64,000 nucleotides of DNA from Cellulophaga tyrosinoxydans (GCF_900176415.1 NZ_FWXO01000006.1:62001-126000); one strand, 5' to 3'. Shown: positions 1 to 7,637, numbered from the stretch's first letter. The notes: generated from the sequence alone by a model not told the origin. Made by a program: numbers and translations.

Positions 1-299
1 TGTAATGTATTGTTGCTTTCTATTAGGGTAATGGCTCTACTTAAGGTGGCTGTTTCACCTTTAAGTATGCCACTTATTAATGTATCTGTACTTATTTTTT
101 CTTTGCGAATAGATTTTATTTGAGCAATAGATTTATCATTAAAAACCTCAGGAGCTTTTATTCCCTTTTTTTCTTCTAATGCAGATTTAGATTTTGGCTT
201 TTTCAAAAACTCGGAAATTGGATTGATGGAAAATAAGGCTTTTTTCAAACATTCACACAAATTTAATAATTCATTTTTCGTAAGGTGTTTTTCAATCAC
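1..299 (-). CDS. meaB: MeaB, methylmalonyl-CoA mutase-associated GTPase (5' part only)
   Basis: The reverse strand is open from about 299 to the left edge and encodes 99 residues of the amino end. The last part reads SGILKGETATLSRAITLIES, the hallmark N-terminal segment of the MeaB/ArgK (LAO/AO ATPase-like) P-loop GTPases. The GTPase core lies outside the window. MeaB guards and loads adenosylcobalamin-dependent methylmalonyl-CoA mutase in the propionate pathway, which fits the PduO-type adenosyltransferase at 11.7-12.3 kb. No ATG is available: a stop codon (TAG) lies at 311-309 and the first usable start is GTG at 299. The first ~30 residues, before the SEFLKKPKSKSALEEKKG stretch, look unlike the family, so the true start could be a TTG further in. 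It diverges from the ohr gene with only 34 bp between them. Family call is firm, start is not. Confidence 0.83.
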   Translation of the reverse strand, partial: MIEKHLTKNELLNLCECLKKALFSINPISEFLKKPKSKSALEEKKGIKAPEVFNDKSIAQIKSIRKEKISTDTLISGILKGETATLSRAITLIESNNTL

Positions 300-333
300 T
301 ATATTATGCTATAAAAATTAAATAAAATTAAAA

Positions 334-759
334 ATGAAGACAATATTTAAATCAAGGGCAACAAATAAAGGCGGAAGAAGCGGTCATGTTACTAGTGAAG
401 GCGGACTTATAGACTTAGATGTTAAAATGCCTATTGGTGATGCAACAATAGAAGAAACACATACCAATCCAGAGCAATTATTTGCAGCTGCTTATTCTAC
501 ATGTTTTGCAGGCGCATTACAGGCTGTAGCTAAAGAAAATGGGGTTGATGATTTAGGTGATTTTAGTGTAACAGCTACCATTGCATTCCAAAAGGAAGAA
601 GATGGTTTTATAATTAAAGCTACGCTTGATTCTTATCTTCCGACAGTGGATAAGAAAAAAGGAGAAAAATTGGTAAATGCGGCACATGAAATATGTCCTT
701 ACAGTAAAGCTACAAGAGATAACATTACGGTAACTCTTAATTTATTGCTAGAGGAATAA
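334..759 (+). CDS. ohr: Organic hydroperoxide reductase, Ohr subfamily of OsmC
   Basis: 141 aa, the usual Ohr length. Ohr is a cytoplasmic thiol peroxidase that reduces organic hydroperoxides through a reactive cysteine and a resolving cysteine. Both are visible: C57 in AAAYSTCFAGAL and C121 in HEICPYSKATR. R15 and E47 sit where the active-site Arg and Glu of characterised Ohr proteins (Arg19/Glu51 numbering) are expected, with the same offset as the cysteines. The ICPYS form points to Ohr rather than OsmC. The gene stands alone, diverging from meaB and facing galM across a shared terminator. No OhrR/MarR regulator lies beside it, so its regulation cannot be read from context. Confidence 0.93.
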   Translation: MKTIFKSRATNKGGRSGHVTSEGGLIDLDVKMPIGDATIEETHTNPEQLFAAAYSTCFAGALQAVAKENGVDDLGDFSVTATIAFQKEEDGFIIKATLDSYLPTVDKKKGEKLVNAAHEICPYSKATRDNITVTLNLLLEE

Positions 760-779
760 AGAATGTTTATGATAAAGAA

Positions 780-814
780 AAAGCGGATATTTTTAAAAAT
801 ATCCGCTTTTTTTT
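780..814. terminator. Bidirectional rho-independent terminator between ohr and galM
   Basis: A perfect 15-bp inverted repeat, AAAGCGGATATTTTT followed directly by its complement (780-809), runs into a T tract. It lies between convergent genes, and its A run upstream lets it also serve the reverse-strand galM, whose stop codon (813-815) touches it. Confidence 0.9.
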
Positions 815-1715
815 ATGTTTTAAATGTAAAGGTTGATTCGTTTACATATTTTTCTGAGGGCTCTAAAACACTTGAGGGAAAATGAGTATGATTAGGAGCA
901 TCTGGGAAATTTTGAGTTTCAAAACAAATAGACCCAGTAGTTGGAGGGGTATAAATTACTACTGCAGGTTGATTGGTTTTCACTAACATAGTAATTCCTG
1001 ATATTTCAGAACTAACCTCGGCTGCTAAATTGTTGTTAGTGTTAATTACAAATGGCGTGTCTAAACGTGTTTCTCCAATAATCTTTTTATTTAAAAAATC
1101 ATATTTAGTCTGGTTAACTTCTGTAAAATTCCCTGTTGGGAGAAGATTAGTATGTGTTTCAAGTATTTTATTGCAATTAAGCTTTAAATGATAATGATCT
1201 ATAACTGGTTCGGAATCTAATTTAAAATAAGAATGATTGGTTAAGTTAACAACGGTGGTTTTATCTGTTGTAGCTTCGTGTGTGATTTTTAATGTATTAG
1301 CCAGCAAAGTATAGGTTACCATTACATTTAAATTTCCAGGATAACCTTCCTCTAAATCAGGACTCAAGTATGACAGTTTTATATAAGGTTCTTTACCATG
1401 ATTTACTTCTTCAATAGTAAAGTACTTTTGGTTAAACCCACTTTGCCCGCCATGAAGATGTACATTATTCTGTTGGTACCCCCTATATTTTTTACCTTCA
1501 AGAGTAAAACTTCCATTGGATATTCTGCCAGCATAGCGTCCAATGCAAGCACCTAAATACATGTTATCTTTTAAATACTCTTCGGTAGACTCCAACCCAA
1601 CAACAGTATTTGTTGGATTTCCGTTTTTATCTTTAACAATAAGTTTTTGAATAATTGCCCCAAAATCTAGAACTGTTAATTCAATATATTCGTTTTTAAT
1701 CGTAATTTGATTCAA
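813..1715 (-). CDS. galM: Aldose 1-epimerase (mutarotase)
   Basis: 300 aa, a full-length GalM-type beta-sandwich enzyme that interconverts alpha and beta anomers of glucose or galactose. Catalytic residues are recognisable: the acid H161 in NLTNHSYF and the base E285 in SSVLEPSEKY. The substrate-binding GRYAGRI segment (R60/R64) and H88 in VHLHGG are also present. There is no signal peptide, so it acts in the cytoplasm. It is transcribed alone, ending at the terminator shared with ohr. A sequence fitting a Bacteroidota -7 element (TAGATTTG on the reverse strand, 1734-1741) lies just upstream, without a clear -33 TTG. It could be one of the broader aldose epimerase family members with another sugar substrate. 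Confidence 0.92.
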   Translation of the reverse strand: MNQITIKNEYIELTVLDFGAIIQKLIVKDKNGNPTNTVVGLESTEEYLKDNMYLGACIGRYAGRISNGSFTLEGKKYRGYQQNNVHLHGGQSGFNQKYFTIEEVNHGKEPYIKLSYLSPDLEEGYPGNLNVMVTYTLLANTLKITHEATTDKTTVVNLTNHSYFKLDSEPVIDHYHLKLNCNKILETHTNLLPTGNFTEVNQTKYDFLNKKIIGETRLDTPFVINTNNNLAAEVSSEISGITMLVKTNQPAVVIYTPPTTGSICFETQNFPDAPNHTHFPSSVLEPSEKYVNESTFTFKT

Positions 1716-1804
1716 TTGGAAAAATTTTAAGTCGCAAATCTAAACTTTTTTGCAACATCTAAATATTTGTATCGTCCTTAAGATAACAACAACTAAAAAC
1801 TAAC

Positions 1805-2368
1805 TTGGAAAGTTTGCTAAAATTCCAAACAGATTTAATTGAGCAATGTAAAGCTAACAATCGTAAAGCTCAAGTACAGCTTTATGAAAAGTATTGTGAT
1901 GGTATGTTTTGCGTTGTAATGCGATTTTTAAGAAATAGTGATGATGCAGAAGACGTTCTGCAAGAAGCATTTATTAAGGCTTTCTTAAAAATTGATCAGT
2001 ATAAAGGAGAAGTAACTTTTGGAGCTTGGTTGAAACGAATTGTAGTGAATAAATGTATCGATTTTTTAAAAGCAAAGCGCAATGAACATGTGCCGCTCGA
2101 GGAAAATGTAATACAAGTAGTTGACGATGATGATTGGCAAATACAATCTGATATCACTATAGAAGAAGTGAGGACAGAAATTAATGAACTCTCTGATAAA
2201 TATAGGTACGTATTAATGCTTTATTTGATTGAAGGTTATGATCATTCAGAAATATCGCAAATTTTAGATATTCCAGAAACTACTTGTAGAACACATTTAT
2301 CAAGAGGAAAATGTATGTTAAAAGAAAATTTGTTAAAGAAAAGAAATGGAGCAACAACAAGATCTTAG
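1805..2368 (+). CDS. RNA polymerase sigma factor, ECF subfamily
   Basis: 187 aa with the two-domain ECF layout. Region 2 is at about residues 25-95 (FLRNSDDAEDVLQEAFIKAF, then FGAWLKRIVVNKCIDFLKA). Region 4 is at about 120-175 (LSDKYRYVLMLYLIEGYDHS, then IPETTCRTHLSRGKCMLKE). It directs RNA polymerase to a dedicated promoter set. The start must be TTG at 1805: an in-frame stop (TAA) lies at 1784 and the first in-frame ATG is at residue 34, inside region 2. The next gene overlaps its 3' end by 23 bp and encodes a membrane protein in the usual anti-sigma position, so the pair is inferred to be a sigma/anti-sigma switch. The regulon is not visible apart from possible autoregulation. Confidence 0.92.
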   Translation: MESLLKFQTDLIEQCKANNRKAQVQLYEKYCDGMFCVVMRFLRNSDDAEDVLQEAFIKAFLKIDQYKGEVTFGAWLKRIVVNKCIDFLKAKRNEHVPLEENVIQVVDDDDWQIQSDITIEEVRTEINELSDKYRYVLMLYLIEGYDHSEISQILDIPETTCRTHLSRGKCMLKENLLKKRNGATTRS

Positions 2369-2933
2369 AAAGCTTTTTGATGAAAAGAGAGCCACGGAAA
2401 GCTTTCAGCTTAAGTCAGGGCATAAAGACCGGTTTTTAAATCGTTTAGACCAGGAGTTACCTAAAAGAAGCACGTCTAAATGGTTTGTTTTTAAAATTGC
2501 AGCTTCGGTTGTGGTGTTCATTGGTTTCGGTTTTTATTGGTATTCTAATTTAAATATTAAAAACAATCCTCAAACAAGTGTTGTAGATGTTCAAAAAGAA
2601 AATGATAAAATAAACACCATTTCTTTAGGCGATTTATCACCAGATTTAAAAAAAATAGAGCAGTATTATGTTGCAACGATTAATCTCGAATTGGCTCAAT
2701 TAGAAGTATCCGATGAAAACAAACTACTTGTAGATGGTTATATGGAGCGGTTGGCAGAATTAAATACTGAATATCAACTTTTAACAAAGGAGCTGAATAC
2801 TATTGGCCCTAATGATCAAACAATTTCCGCATTAATTCAAAATCTACAGTTACGCTTACAGTTGTTGAAAAAACTAAAAGAAAAGTTAACCGAATTAAAG
2901 TCATCAAAAAATGAAACAGCAATTAGTATATAA
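2346..2933 (+). CDS. Single-pass membrane protein, candidate anti-sigma factor
   Basis: 195 aa, not matched to a named family with certainty. A charged cytoplasmic N-terminus (residues 1-45) is followed by one transmembrane segment at about 46-66 (WFVFKIAASVVVFIGFGFYW) and an extracytoplasmic part rich in Leu, Gln, Lys and Glu (about 100-190) likely to be helical or coiled-coil. This is the topology of ECF anti-sigma factors, and it directly follows an ECF sigma gene with a 23-bp overlap, implying translational coupling. There is no ZAS zinc motif (HxxxCxxC). The anti-sigma role is inferred from position and topology. The following gene overlaps its end by another 23 bp. Confidence 0.72.
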   Translation: MEQQQDLRKLFDEKRATESFQLKSGHKDRFLNRLDQELPKRSTSKWFVFKIAASVVVFIGFGFYWYSNLNIKNNPQTSVVDVQKENDKINTISLGDLSPDLKKIEQYYVATINLELAQLEVSDENKLLVDGYMERLAELNTEYQLLTKELNTIGPNDQTISALIQNLQLRLQLLKKLKEKLTELKSSKNETAISI

Positions 2934-4404
2934 ATTAGTTTCCATCGTATTCTTTTTAGGAATAAGCGGGAACGCCCAAAAACAAATTAAAACCTTTAAC
3001 GAGATTTTTAATGTAAATGACAATGCGGTATTAAATATAAATACCACACATACAGATATTGAGTTTGAAACATGGAATAAAAATCAAATAGCGATCGAGG
3101 TAGTTATTGAAATAGAGGGAGCCAGTTCTAAAGAAATGGAAGCCTATTTTAAGCAAAACGAAATAAAAATAACAGGCAATAGTAGACAAATTGATGTTAC
3201 TACAGGTGTTGAAAATACGTGGTTTTTTAAACACTCTACTGGCGGATTCACTAATTCGTGGAATAATGAGGCTATAGTAATACCCGAAATTACGGCAATA
3301 CCTGAAATAGATTTTTTGGATTTTGTAATAGACAGTATTCAAATGCCACCTGTGCCACCAATGCCAGTACCTGATTTTGATTATGATGCTTTTCAAAAAG
3401 AAGGCGATGCTTATTTAAAAAAATGGCAAAAAGAATTTGATACAAATTTTGGTGAGGATTTTGAGAAAAAAATGGCGGATTGGCAAATGAAAGCAGAGCA
3501 AGCAAGTAAAGCGCATCATGAAAAAAGTAGAAAGCAATCAGAAAAAGCAAGCAAACAAAGAATTATAGCTTATGAACAAGCCAAAGCCGATAGGAAAGAG
3601 GCTATCCATGAGCGTAGGCCAGCAATGCAAGAAAGACAGCAAGCGCTACAAACAAGATTAAAGGAAAACGCAGAAGAAAGGCGACTACAGTTTTTAATAA
3701 GAAATGGTGACACAATTTCTAAACAAATAAGTAGAAGTTTTGTAAATAGTCCAAACGTCTATTATATTAATGCTAACGGAGATGGGAAAAGCGAAAAAGT
3801 TAAAGTAAAAAAGAATATAAAAATAAAGATGCCAAAATCTGCAACTATTAAAATGAACGTGCGTCATGGAGAAGTAAAATTGGCCGAAAACACTAGGAAT
3901 ATGAATGCTAAGCTTTCATATTCTGATTTAATAGCTTTAACGATAGATGGTGATAAAACTGAAATAGATGCCTCTTATTCTCCTGTAAATGTCCAAAATT
4001 GGAACTACGGGAAACTAAAAGTGAATTATTCTGATAATGTTGATTTGAAAAAGGTAAATTCATTAACCTTGAACTCAAATTCTTCTGAGGTAAATATAGA
4101 ACATCTTTTAAAAAATATTCTTGTTGAGAATAATTTTGGAGCATTGTCCATACAGCAGGTGTCTAAAGATTTTTCATCTATAAATGTTTCAATGAAAAAT
4201 GGCGAGTTATATTGTAAACTTCCATCAATCCCATTTGTTTTGCAAGCAAATGGGGAAAATTCCAAATTTACAGCACCTTCATCACTTAAATTAAATAAGA
4301 CAAAAAATCAGAATACTGTTTTATATAAAGGTTATAACCAATATAAAACTGCCGATAAATCAATTCTTATCACATCTAAATATAGCGATGTGGTTTTGGA
4401 GTAA
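2911..4404 (+). CDS. Secreted protein with charged helical middle and beta-rich C-terminus, function unknown
   Basis: 497 aa. It starts with a signal peptide (YKLVSIVFFLGISGNA, likely cleaved near residue 22). Residues ~25-110 look beta-rich. Residues ~160-265 are strongly charged, with many Lys, Glu, Gln and Ala, and probably form a long helix or coiled coil. The C-terminal ~200 residues carry repeated Asn-, Ser- and Lys-rich beta strands reminiscent of DUF4097-type or head-GIN adhesin-like domains. It is the third gene of the ECF sigma operon, overlapping the anti-sigma candidate by 23 bp, so it is probably part of the surface sensing system or its output. I do not assign a function. It ends 8 bp before the convergent msrA. 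Confidence 0.6.
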   Translation: MKQQLVYKLVSIVFFLGISGNAQKQIKTFNEIFNVNDNAVLNINTTHTDIEFETWNKNQIAIEVVIEIEGASSKEMEAYFKQNEIKITGNSRQIDVTTGVENTWFFKHSTGGFTNSWNNEAIVIPEITAIPEIDFLDFVIDSIQMPPVPPMPVPDFDYDAFQKEGDAYLKKWQKEFDTNFGEDFEKKMADWQMKAEQASKAHHEKSRKQSEKASKQRIIAYEQAKADRKEAIHERRPAMQERQQALQTRLKENAEERRLQFLIRNGDTISKQISRSFVNSPNVYYINANGDGKSEKVKVKKNIKIKMPKSATIKMNVRHGEVKLAENTRNMNAKLSYSDLIALTIDGDKTEIDASYSPVNVQNWNYGKLKVNYSDNVDLKKVNSLTLNSNSSEVNIEHLLKNILVENNFGALSIQQVSKDFSSINVSMKNGELYCKLPSIPFVLQANGENSKFTAPSSLKLNKTKNQNTVLYKGYNQYKTADKSILITSKYSDVVLE

Positions 4405-4412
4405 AAGCATAT

Positions 4413-5078
4413 TTAATGACCGTTTTTTTTCAGCAACTCTGGAAACTTACTTTTAAAGCGGTTTAATCGAGGAATAGATACATTTCGAATATAGGAGTTG
4501 TTTGGGTTGTTTTTCTCGTAGTCTTGATGATACTCTTCAGCATCATAAAAAATAGTAAACTTAGAAACTTCTGTAGCCAATGGTTTATTATATACCTTTT
4601 CAGAGGTTAATTTCGCCATATAGTCTTCAATTATTTTCTTTTCAGCATCATTTTTATAAAATGCTATAGAACGGTATTGCTTGCCCATATCTGGTCCCTG
4701 ACCATTTATTGTAGTTGGATCATGCGAACCAAAATAGACTTTTACAAGAGTTTCAAAATTTATTTCCTTTGGGTTATAATATACTTTAACGGCTTCAGCG
4801 TGTGTAGTTCTACCATATCCAACTTCTTCGTAGGTAGGATTTTTTTCTTTTCCACCAGAATATCCAGAAACAACCTCTTTTACACCTTCTACACTCTCAA
4901 AAATTGCTTCTACACACCAAAAACAACCACTAGCGAAATAGGCGGTTTCATATTTAGATAGGTCTTGTGTAGACTCAGTAATTACGGATGCTGATGATAT
5001 TTTATCTTTGGTTTTAGATTGGCAACTTATTGCAGTTACTATAAATACCGCTAAAAAGGATGTTTTTAGATAATTCAT
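4413..5078 (-). CDS. msrA: Peptide-methionine (S)-S-oxide reductase MsrA, lipoprotein form
   Basis: 221 aa. MsrA reduces the S-epimer of methionine sulfoxide in oxidised proteins. The catalytic GCFWC motif is at residues 51-55 (C52 nucleophile), followed by EAIFESVEGVKEVVSGYSGG and GRTTHAEAVKVYYNP, both typical of the family. The first 18 residues form a lipoprotein signal with lipobox TAISC and acylated C19, so the enzyme is expected in the periplasm, anchored to a membrane. No MsrB domain is fused and none is nearby. A single-gene unit facing the ECF operon. Confidence 0.94.
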   Translation of the reverse strand: MNYLKTSFLAVFIVTAISCQSKTKDKISSASVITESTQDLSKYETAYFASGCFWCVEAIFESVEGVKEVVSGYSGGKEKNPTYEEVGYGRTTHAEAVKVYYNPKEINFETLVKVYFGSHDPTTINGQGPDMGKQYRSIAFYKNDAEKKIIEDYMAKLTSEKVYNKPLATEVSKFTIFYDAEEYHQDYEKNNPNNSYIRNVSIPRLNRFKSKFPELLKKNGH

Positions 5079-5210
5079 ATGTTTTTTTTAAGATTAGTAG
5101 TCCAAATTTGTAATTACTTACGAAGAAATACTGCTGAAGATGTTAATATTTTTGTAATTATAACACAAGTTGATTTATCTACAAATATAAACCTGTATTA
5201 TATTTGAAAT

Positions 5211-5891
5211 ATGAATAAGTTAGAATCAATCTTGCATGGCTTGTCTGCAACCGCCATACCAATATTAGATGCAGCTATAAGTATTAATTCATACACGGCA
5301 CTTGATTTGTCGATAACGAATGCAGCTTTAGATGCTTACAACATTACAAACCCAACCTCTTGTCAAGAATATATAGATTCGGTTTTGAAAAAAAACCATG
5401 CTGAGGTTGCTTATGGAGGCTATTTAGAAAAGCGCAATTTGTATTCCGATAAAAGTAATTTTTCTAGCAACACCATGGCGCTGCGAAATATACACTTAGG
5501 AATAGATTACTGGGCTAAAGCAGGTACTTCTGTTTTGGCACCAATAAAAGGAAAGGTTCATAGCTTTCAAAATAATAGTGCTATGGGGGATTATGGGCCA
5601 ACAATTATATTGCATCACCAATTTAATGATAGCTCCTTTTACACTTTATATGGGCATCTTTCCTTAGACTCGATTAAAAATGTATATGTAGGAAAAGAAT
5701 TTGAGCGAGGTGAGACACTTGGTTTTTTAGGCACACCGGATATAAATGTGAATTATGCTCCACATTTACATTTTCAGATTATAAATGATATTGGTGCTTA
5801 TCATGGAGATTATCCAGGAGTGTGTACTGAAAATGATCTTGCTTTTTATAAAAGTAATTGCCCGGATCCCAATCTATTGTTGGGCTTATAG
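5211..5891 (+). CDS. M23 family metallopeptidase-like protein
   Basis: 226 aa with a LytM/M23 zinc peptidase domain at about residues 85-195. Expected zinc ligands are visible: H95 and D99 in IHLGIDYW, and H187 in the HLHF motif. Catalytic histidines H149 (LYGHLS) and H185 are present too. M23 enzymes cleave peptidoglycan cross-links or Gly-rich peptides. No signal peptide or transmembrane segment is visible, which is unusual for a cell-wall enzyme. The N-terminal ~80 residues are not recognised. A -7-like TATATTTG lies at 5199-5206, only 4 bp before the ATG and lacking a spaced TTG. It stands between the divergent msrA and the small secreted protein at 6.1 kb. Confidence 0.88.
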   Translation: MNKLESILHGLSATAIPILDAAISINSYTALDLSITNAALDAYNITNPTSCQEYIDSVLKKNHAEVAYGGYLEKRNLYSDKSNFSSNTMALRNIHLGIDYWAKAGTSVLAPIKGKVHSFQNNSAMGDYGPTIILHHQFNDSSFYTLYGHLSLDSIKNVYVGKEFERGETLGFLGTPDINVNYAPHLHFQIINDIGAYHGDYPGVCTENDLAFYKSNCPDPNLLLGL

Positions 5892-5990
5892 ATAAAGTGT
5901 TATCGATTAAATGCAGCTTTTTACGTTAACGGAATTTTATCCTAATTTCTGTTATCGAGGAAAAAGTTACTTACATCTAGATTAAGTTCA

Positions 5991-6057
5991 TTCACCGAAA
6001 GATAAACGGTATTGACCGAAAATCGACGAAATAGGCTTCTAAGTGGGATTACCTTTA
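5991..6057 (+). promoter_or_regulatory. Direct-repeat regulatory region before the small secreted protein
   Basis: Two copies of TTnACCGAAA lie at 5991-6000 and 6012-6021, exactly 21 bp (two helical turns) apart. A partial third copy, GACGAAA, is at 6025-6031. A weakened -7 element TACCTTTA (consensus TAnnTTTG) follows at 6050-6057, with no -33 TTG at the right distance. This arrangement suggests an activator-dependent promoter. Paired direct repeats with 21-bp period are typical of LytTR-type response regulators, but the regulator is not in the window, so its identity is a guess. Confidence 0.55.
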
Positions 6058-6075
6058 CAGTGTAAAACCCAAGTC

Positions 6076-6318
6076 ATGAAAGCAATTTTAACTATTTTAT
6101 TTGTTCTTTTTATCGGTCTATTCGCAAATGCACAAGATTCTAATGTTGATGCAAAAGTAGCAACACAAACAGAAAATGTTGTTTTAGTGAATTCAACAAT
6201 AAAAACTACATTAAACAACAACGAAACTAAAGTTGCTCGTTTGTACATGGACAGAAATTACAAAGTAAAAAAGGAATTGTCTTTCACAACTAAATCTAAC
6301 AAATCTAAATTAGCATAA
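6076..6318 (+). CDS. Small secreted protein, function unknown
   Basis: 80 aa. The reading frame is open from 6043, but the ATG at 6076 is the better start because it begins directly with a clean signal peptide (MKAILTILFVLFIGLFANAQ, cleavage near residue 18-20). The mature part is ~60 residues, polar, with a basic C-terminal segment (RLYMDRNYKVKKELSF ... KSNKSKLA) that I associate from memory with a family of small flavobacterial exported proteins. The gene follows the repeat-bearing regulatory region at 5991-6057 and precedes, by 2 bp, a 37-aa membrane peptide, so the two probably form one transcript. No function is claimed. Confidence 0.75.
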   Translation: MKAILTILFVLFIGLFANAQDSNVDAKVATQTENVVLVNSTIKTTLNNNETKVARLYMDRNYKVKKELSFTTKSNKSKLA

Positions 6319-6320
6319 TT

Positions 6321-6434
6321 ATGATCGTATCTTTAGTATTGATTTTTGGAATTTCATCTTTAGTATCATTGGTATATTTTTACAACAAGATTACCTTAAT
6401 GAAGCCTGTAAAAGTAAAGTCTAGAAAAGTTTAA
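6321..6434 (+). CDS. 37-aa single-pass membrane peptide
   Basis: An ATG at 6321, 2 bp after the previous stop codon, opens a 37-codon frame ending at 6434. It reads MIVSLVLIFGISSLVSLVYF followed by YNKITLMKPVKVKSRKV: one hydrophobic helix (about residues 2-21) and a basic cytoplasmic tail, consistent with the positive-inside rule. The stop directly abuts the stop codon of the convergent kinase gene (6435), so the whole interval is used. Tight coupling to the secreted protein gene and membrane-protein composition support it being real; no family is recognised. Confidence 0.6.
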   Translation: MIVSLVLIFGISSLVSLVYFYNKITLMKPVKVKSRKV

Positions 6435-7637
6435 TTAGCCGATAGGCTGAAAATTTTCTCCTATTTCTTTAAACTTAATAATATAATTTGTTCCCTTTTT
6501 TGAAGCATCTTTTAAAATGGAACCTTTTAATTGTCTGGTAAGATTATAGATAAGCTTTAACCCTAATGATGTACTCGTTTGTGGTGTAATAGTATCTGCA
6601 TACCCCTCACCATTATCTCCTATATTTAGAATATAATCATCATCGGTTTCTTTTTTAAGCGCAATACTTATTTCGCCTTCAGAATTATCTTTAATACCAT
6701 ATTTTAAGGAGTTGGTAATAGCCTCATTAATTAAAAGACCAAGTGGAATAGCGGTGTCAATCCCTAAATTGATATCAATAATATCAATGGCTACTTTTAT
6801 TCTATTATCAGTGCCTTTTATAGATTTTACCAAATATTCACTTAATTCTTCTACGTAAGATTTGTATTCAATCTTAGATAAATCTTCTCGCATATAAAGC
6901 ATTTCATGAACCATAGCCATAGAATTTACTCTATTTTGGCTGCTTTTTATCATGGTTCTCATGTCAGGATCCTTCATGTTTCTAGCTTGTAGACTTAAAA
7001 GACTAGAAACTGTTTGCAGATTGTTCTTTACTCTGTGATGTACTTCTTTAAGCAAAGTTTCTTTTTCTTTCACCTGTTGTTCTACCTCCATTTTGGAACG
7101 GTATAGATTATAATGTGTTTTTACCAATACTTTTCCAAAAACACCACCAAGTAGATAAACAGAAAATAGAATACTGATAAAATTAAATACCTTTCTTGAA
7201 TCTTCAGGAATTTCGTTTTGTACAAATTTAAAATTGAAAAAACTTTCTAAAAATATTAGCGTTACAATTACGAATATTAGATAAAGGTAAAATGCGCCAT
7301 ATTTTTTTGTAGTTACATAACCTGCAAAAACAATTAATGCGAGTACGAAAATAAAAGAACTGTTGATTCCTCCACTAAATAATGTTACAGTAACTGCACT
7401 TAATAGTGCTGTTATTGAAGTAATGTTGTAAGTAAGCGTTAAATTTTTATGGTATGTAAATGCTAAGGTGTTGATTAAATTTAAAATGGTGAAACCAAAA
7501 AAAACAAATGGTATTACTTTAACTATGTCAAGAAAATAAAAGCATACAATTCCGAATAACAACGAGAGAATTGAGGATATATAGTTTACCCTTAATATTA
7601 AATTGGTCTTGGTTTTCAGGCGTTGTTGGTATGCCAT
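6435..7637 (-). CDS. Membrane sensor histidine kinase, HisKA_2 type
   Basis: 400 aa. Residues ~15-175 contain about six hydrophobic segments, forming a membrane sensor without a large periplasmic loop. A short coiled coil (about 180-195) leads to the dimerisation/phosphoacceptor motif EVHHRVKNNLQTVSSLLSLQ (His200/His201), characteristic of the HisKA_2 (PdtaS/HWE-like) class. The ATPase domain follows, with N-box NEAITNSLKYG, G1 box IGDNGEGYA and G2 region SLGLKLIYNLTRQL. The ligand is unknown. No response regulator is adjacent, so it is an orphan kinase; partners in Bacteroidota are often LytTR or receiver-only proteins. It is convergent with the small secreted protein unit. Confidence 0.9.
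   Translation of the reverse strand: MAYQQRLKTKTNLILRVNYISSILSLLFGIVCFYFLDIVKVIPFVFFGFTILNLINTLAFTYHKNLTLTYNITSITALLSAVTVTLFSGGINSSFIFVLALIVFAGYVTTKKYGAFYLYLIFVIVTLIFLESFFNFKFVQNEIPEDSRKVFNFISILFSVYLLGGVFGKVLVKTHYNLYRSKMEVEQQVKEKETLLKEVHHRVKNNLQTVSSLLSLQARNMKDPDMRTMIKSSQNRVNSMAMVHEMLYMREDLSKIEYKSYVEELSEYLVKSIKGTDNRIKVAIDIIDINLGIDTAIPLGLLINEAITNSLKYGIKDNSEGEISIALKKETDDDYILNIGDNGEGYADTITPQTSTSLGLKLIYNLTRQLKGSILKDASKKGTNYIIKFKEIGENFQPIG

Noticed and set aside
3031-3550. Reverse-strand open frames opposite the secreted protein gene
   Set aside because: Low-complexity translation (runs of Trp/His or Phe) produced by the repetitive composition of the forward gene.
6043-6075. Upstream ATG for the small secreted protein
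   Set aside because: It would put eleven residues before an otherwise clean signal peptide and would lie before the likely transcription start.
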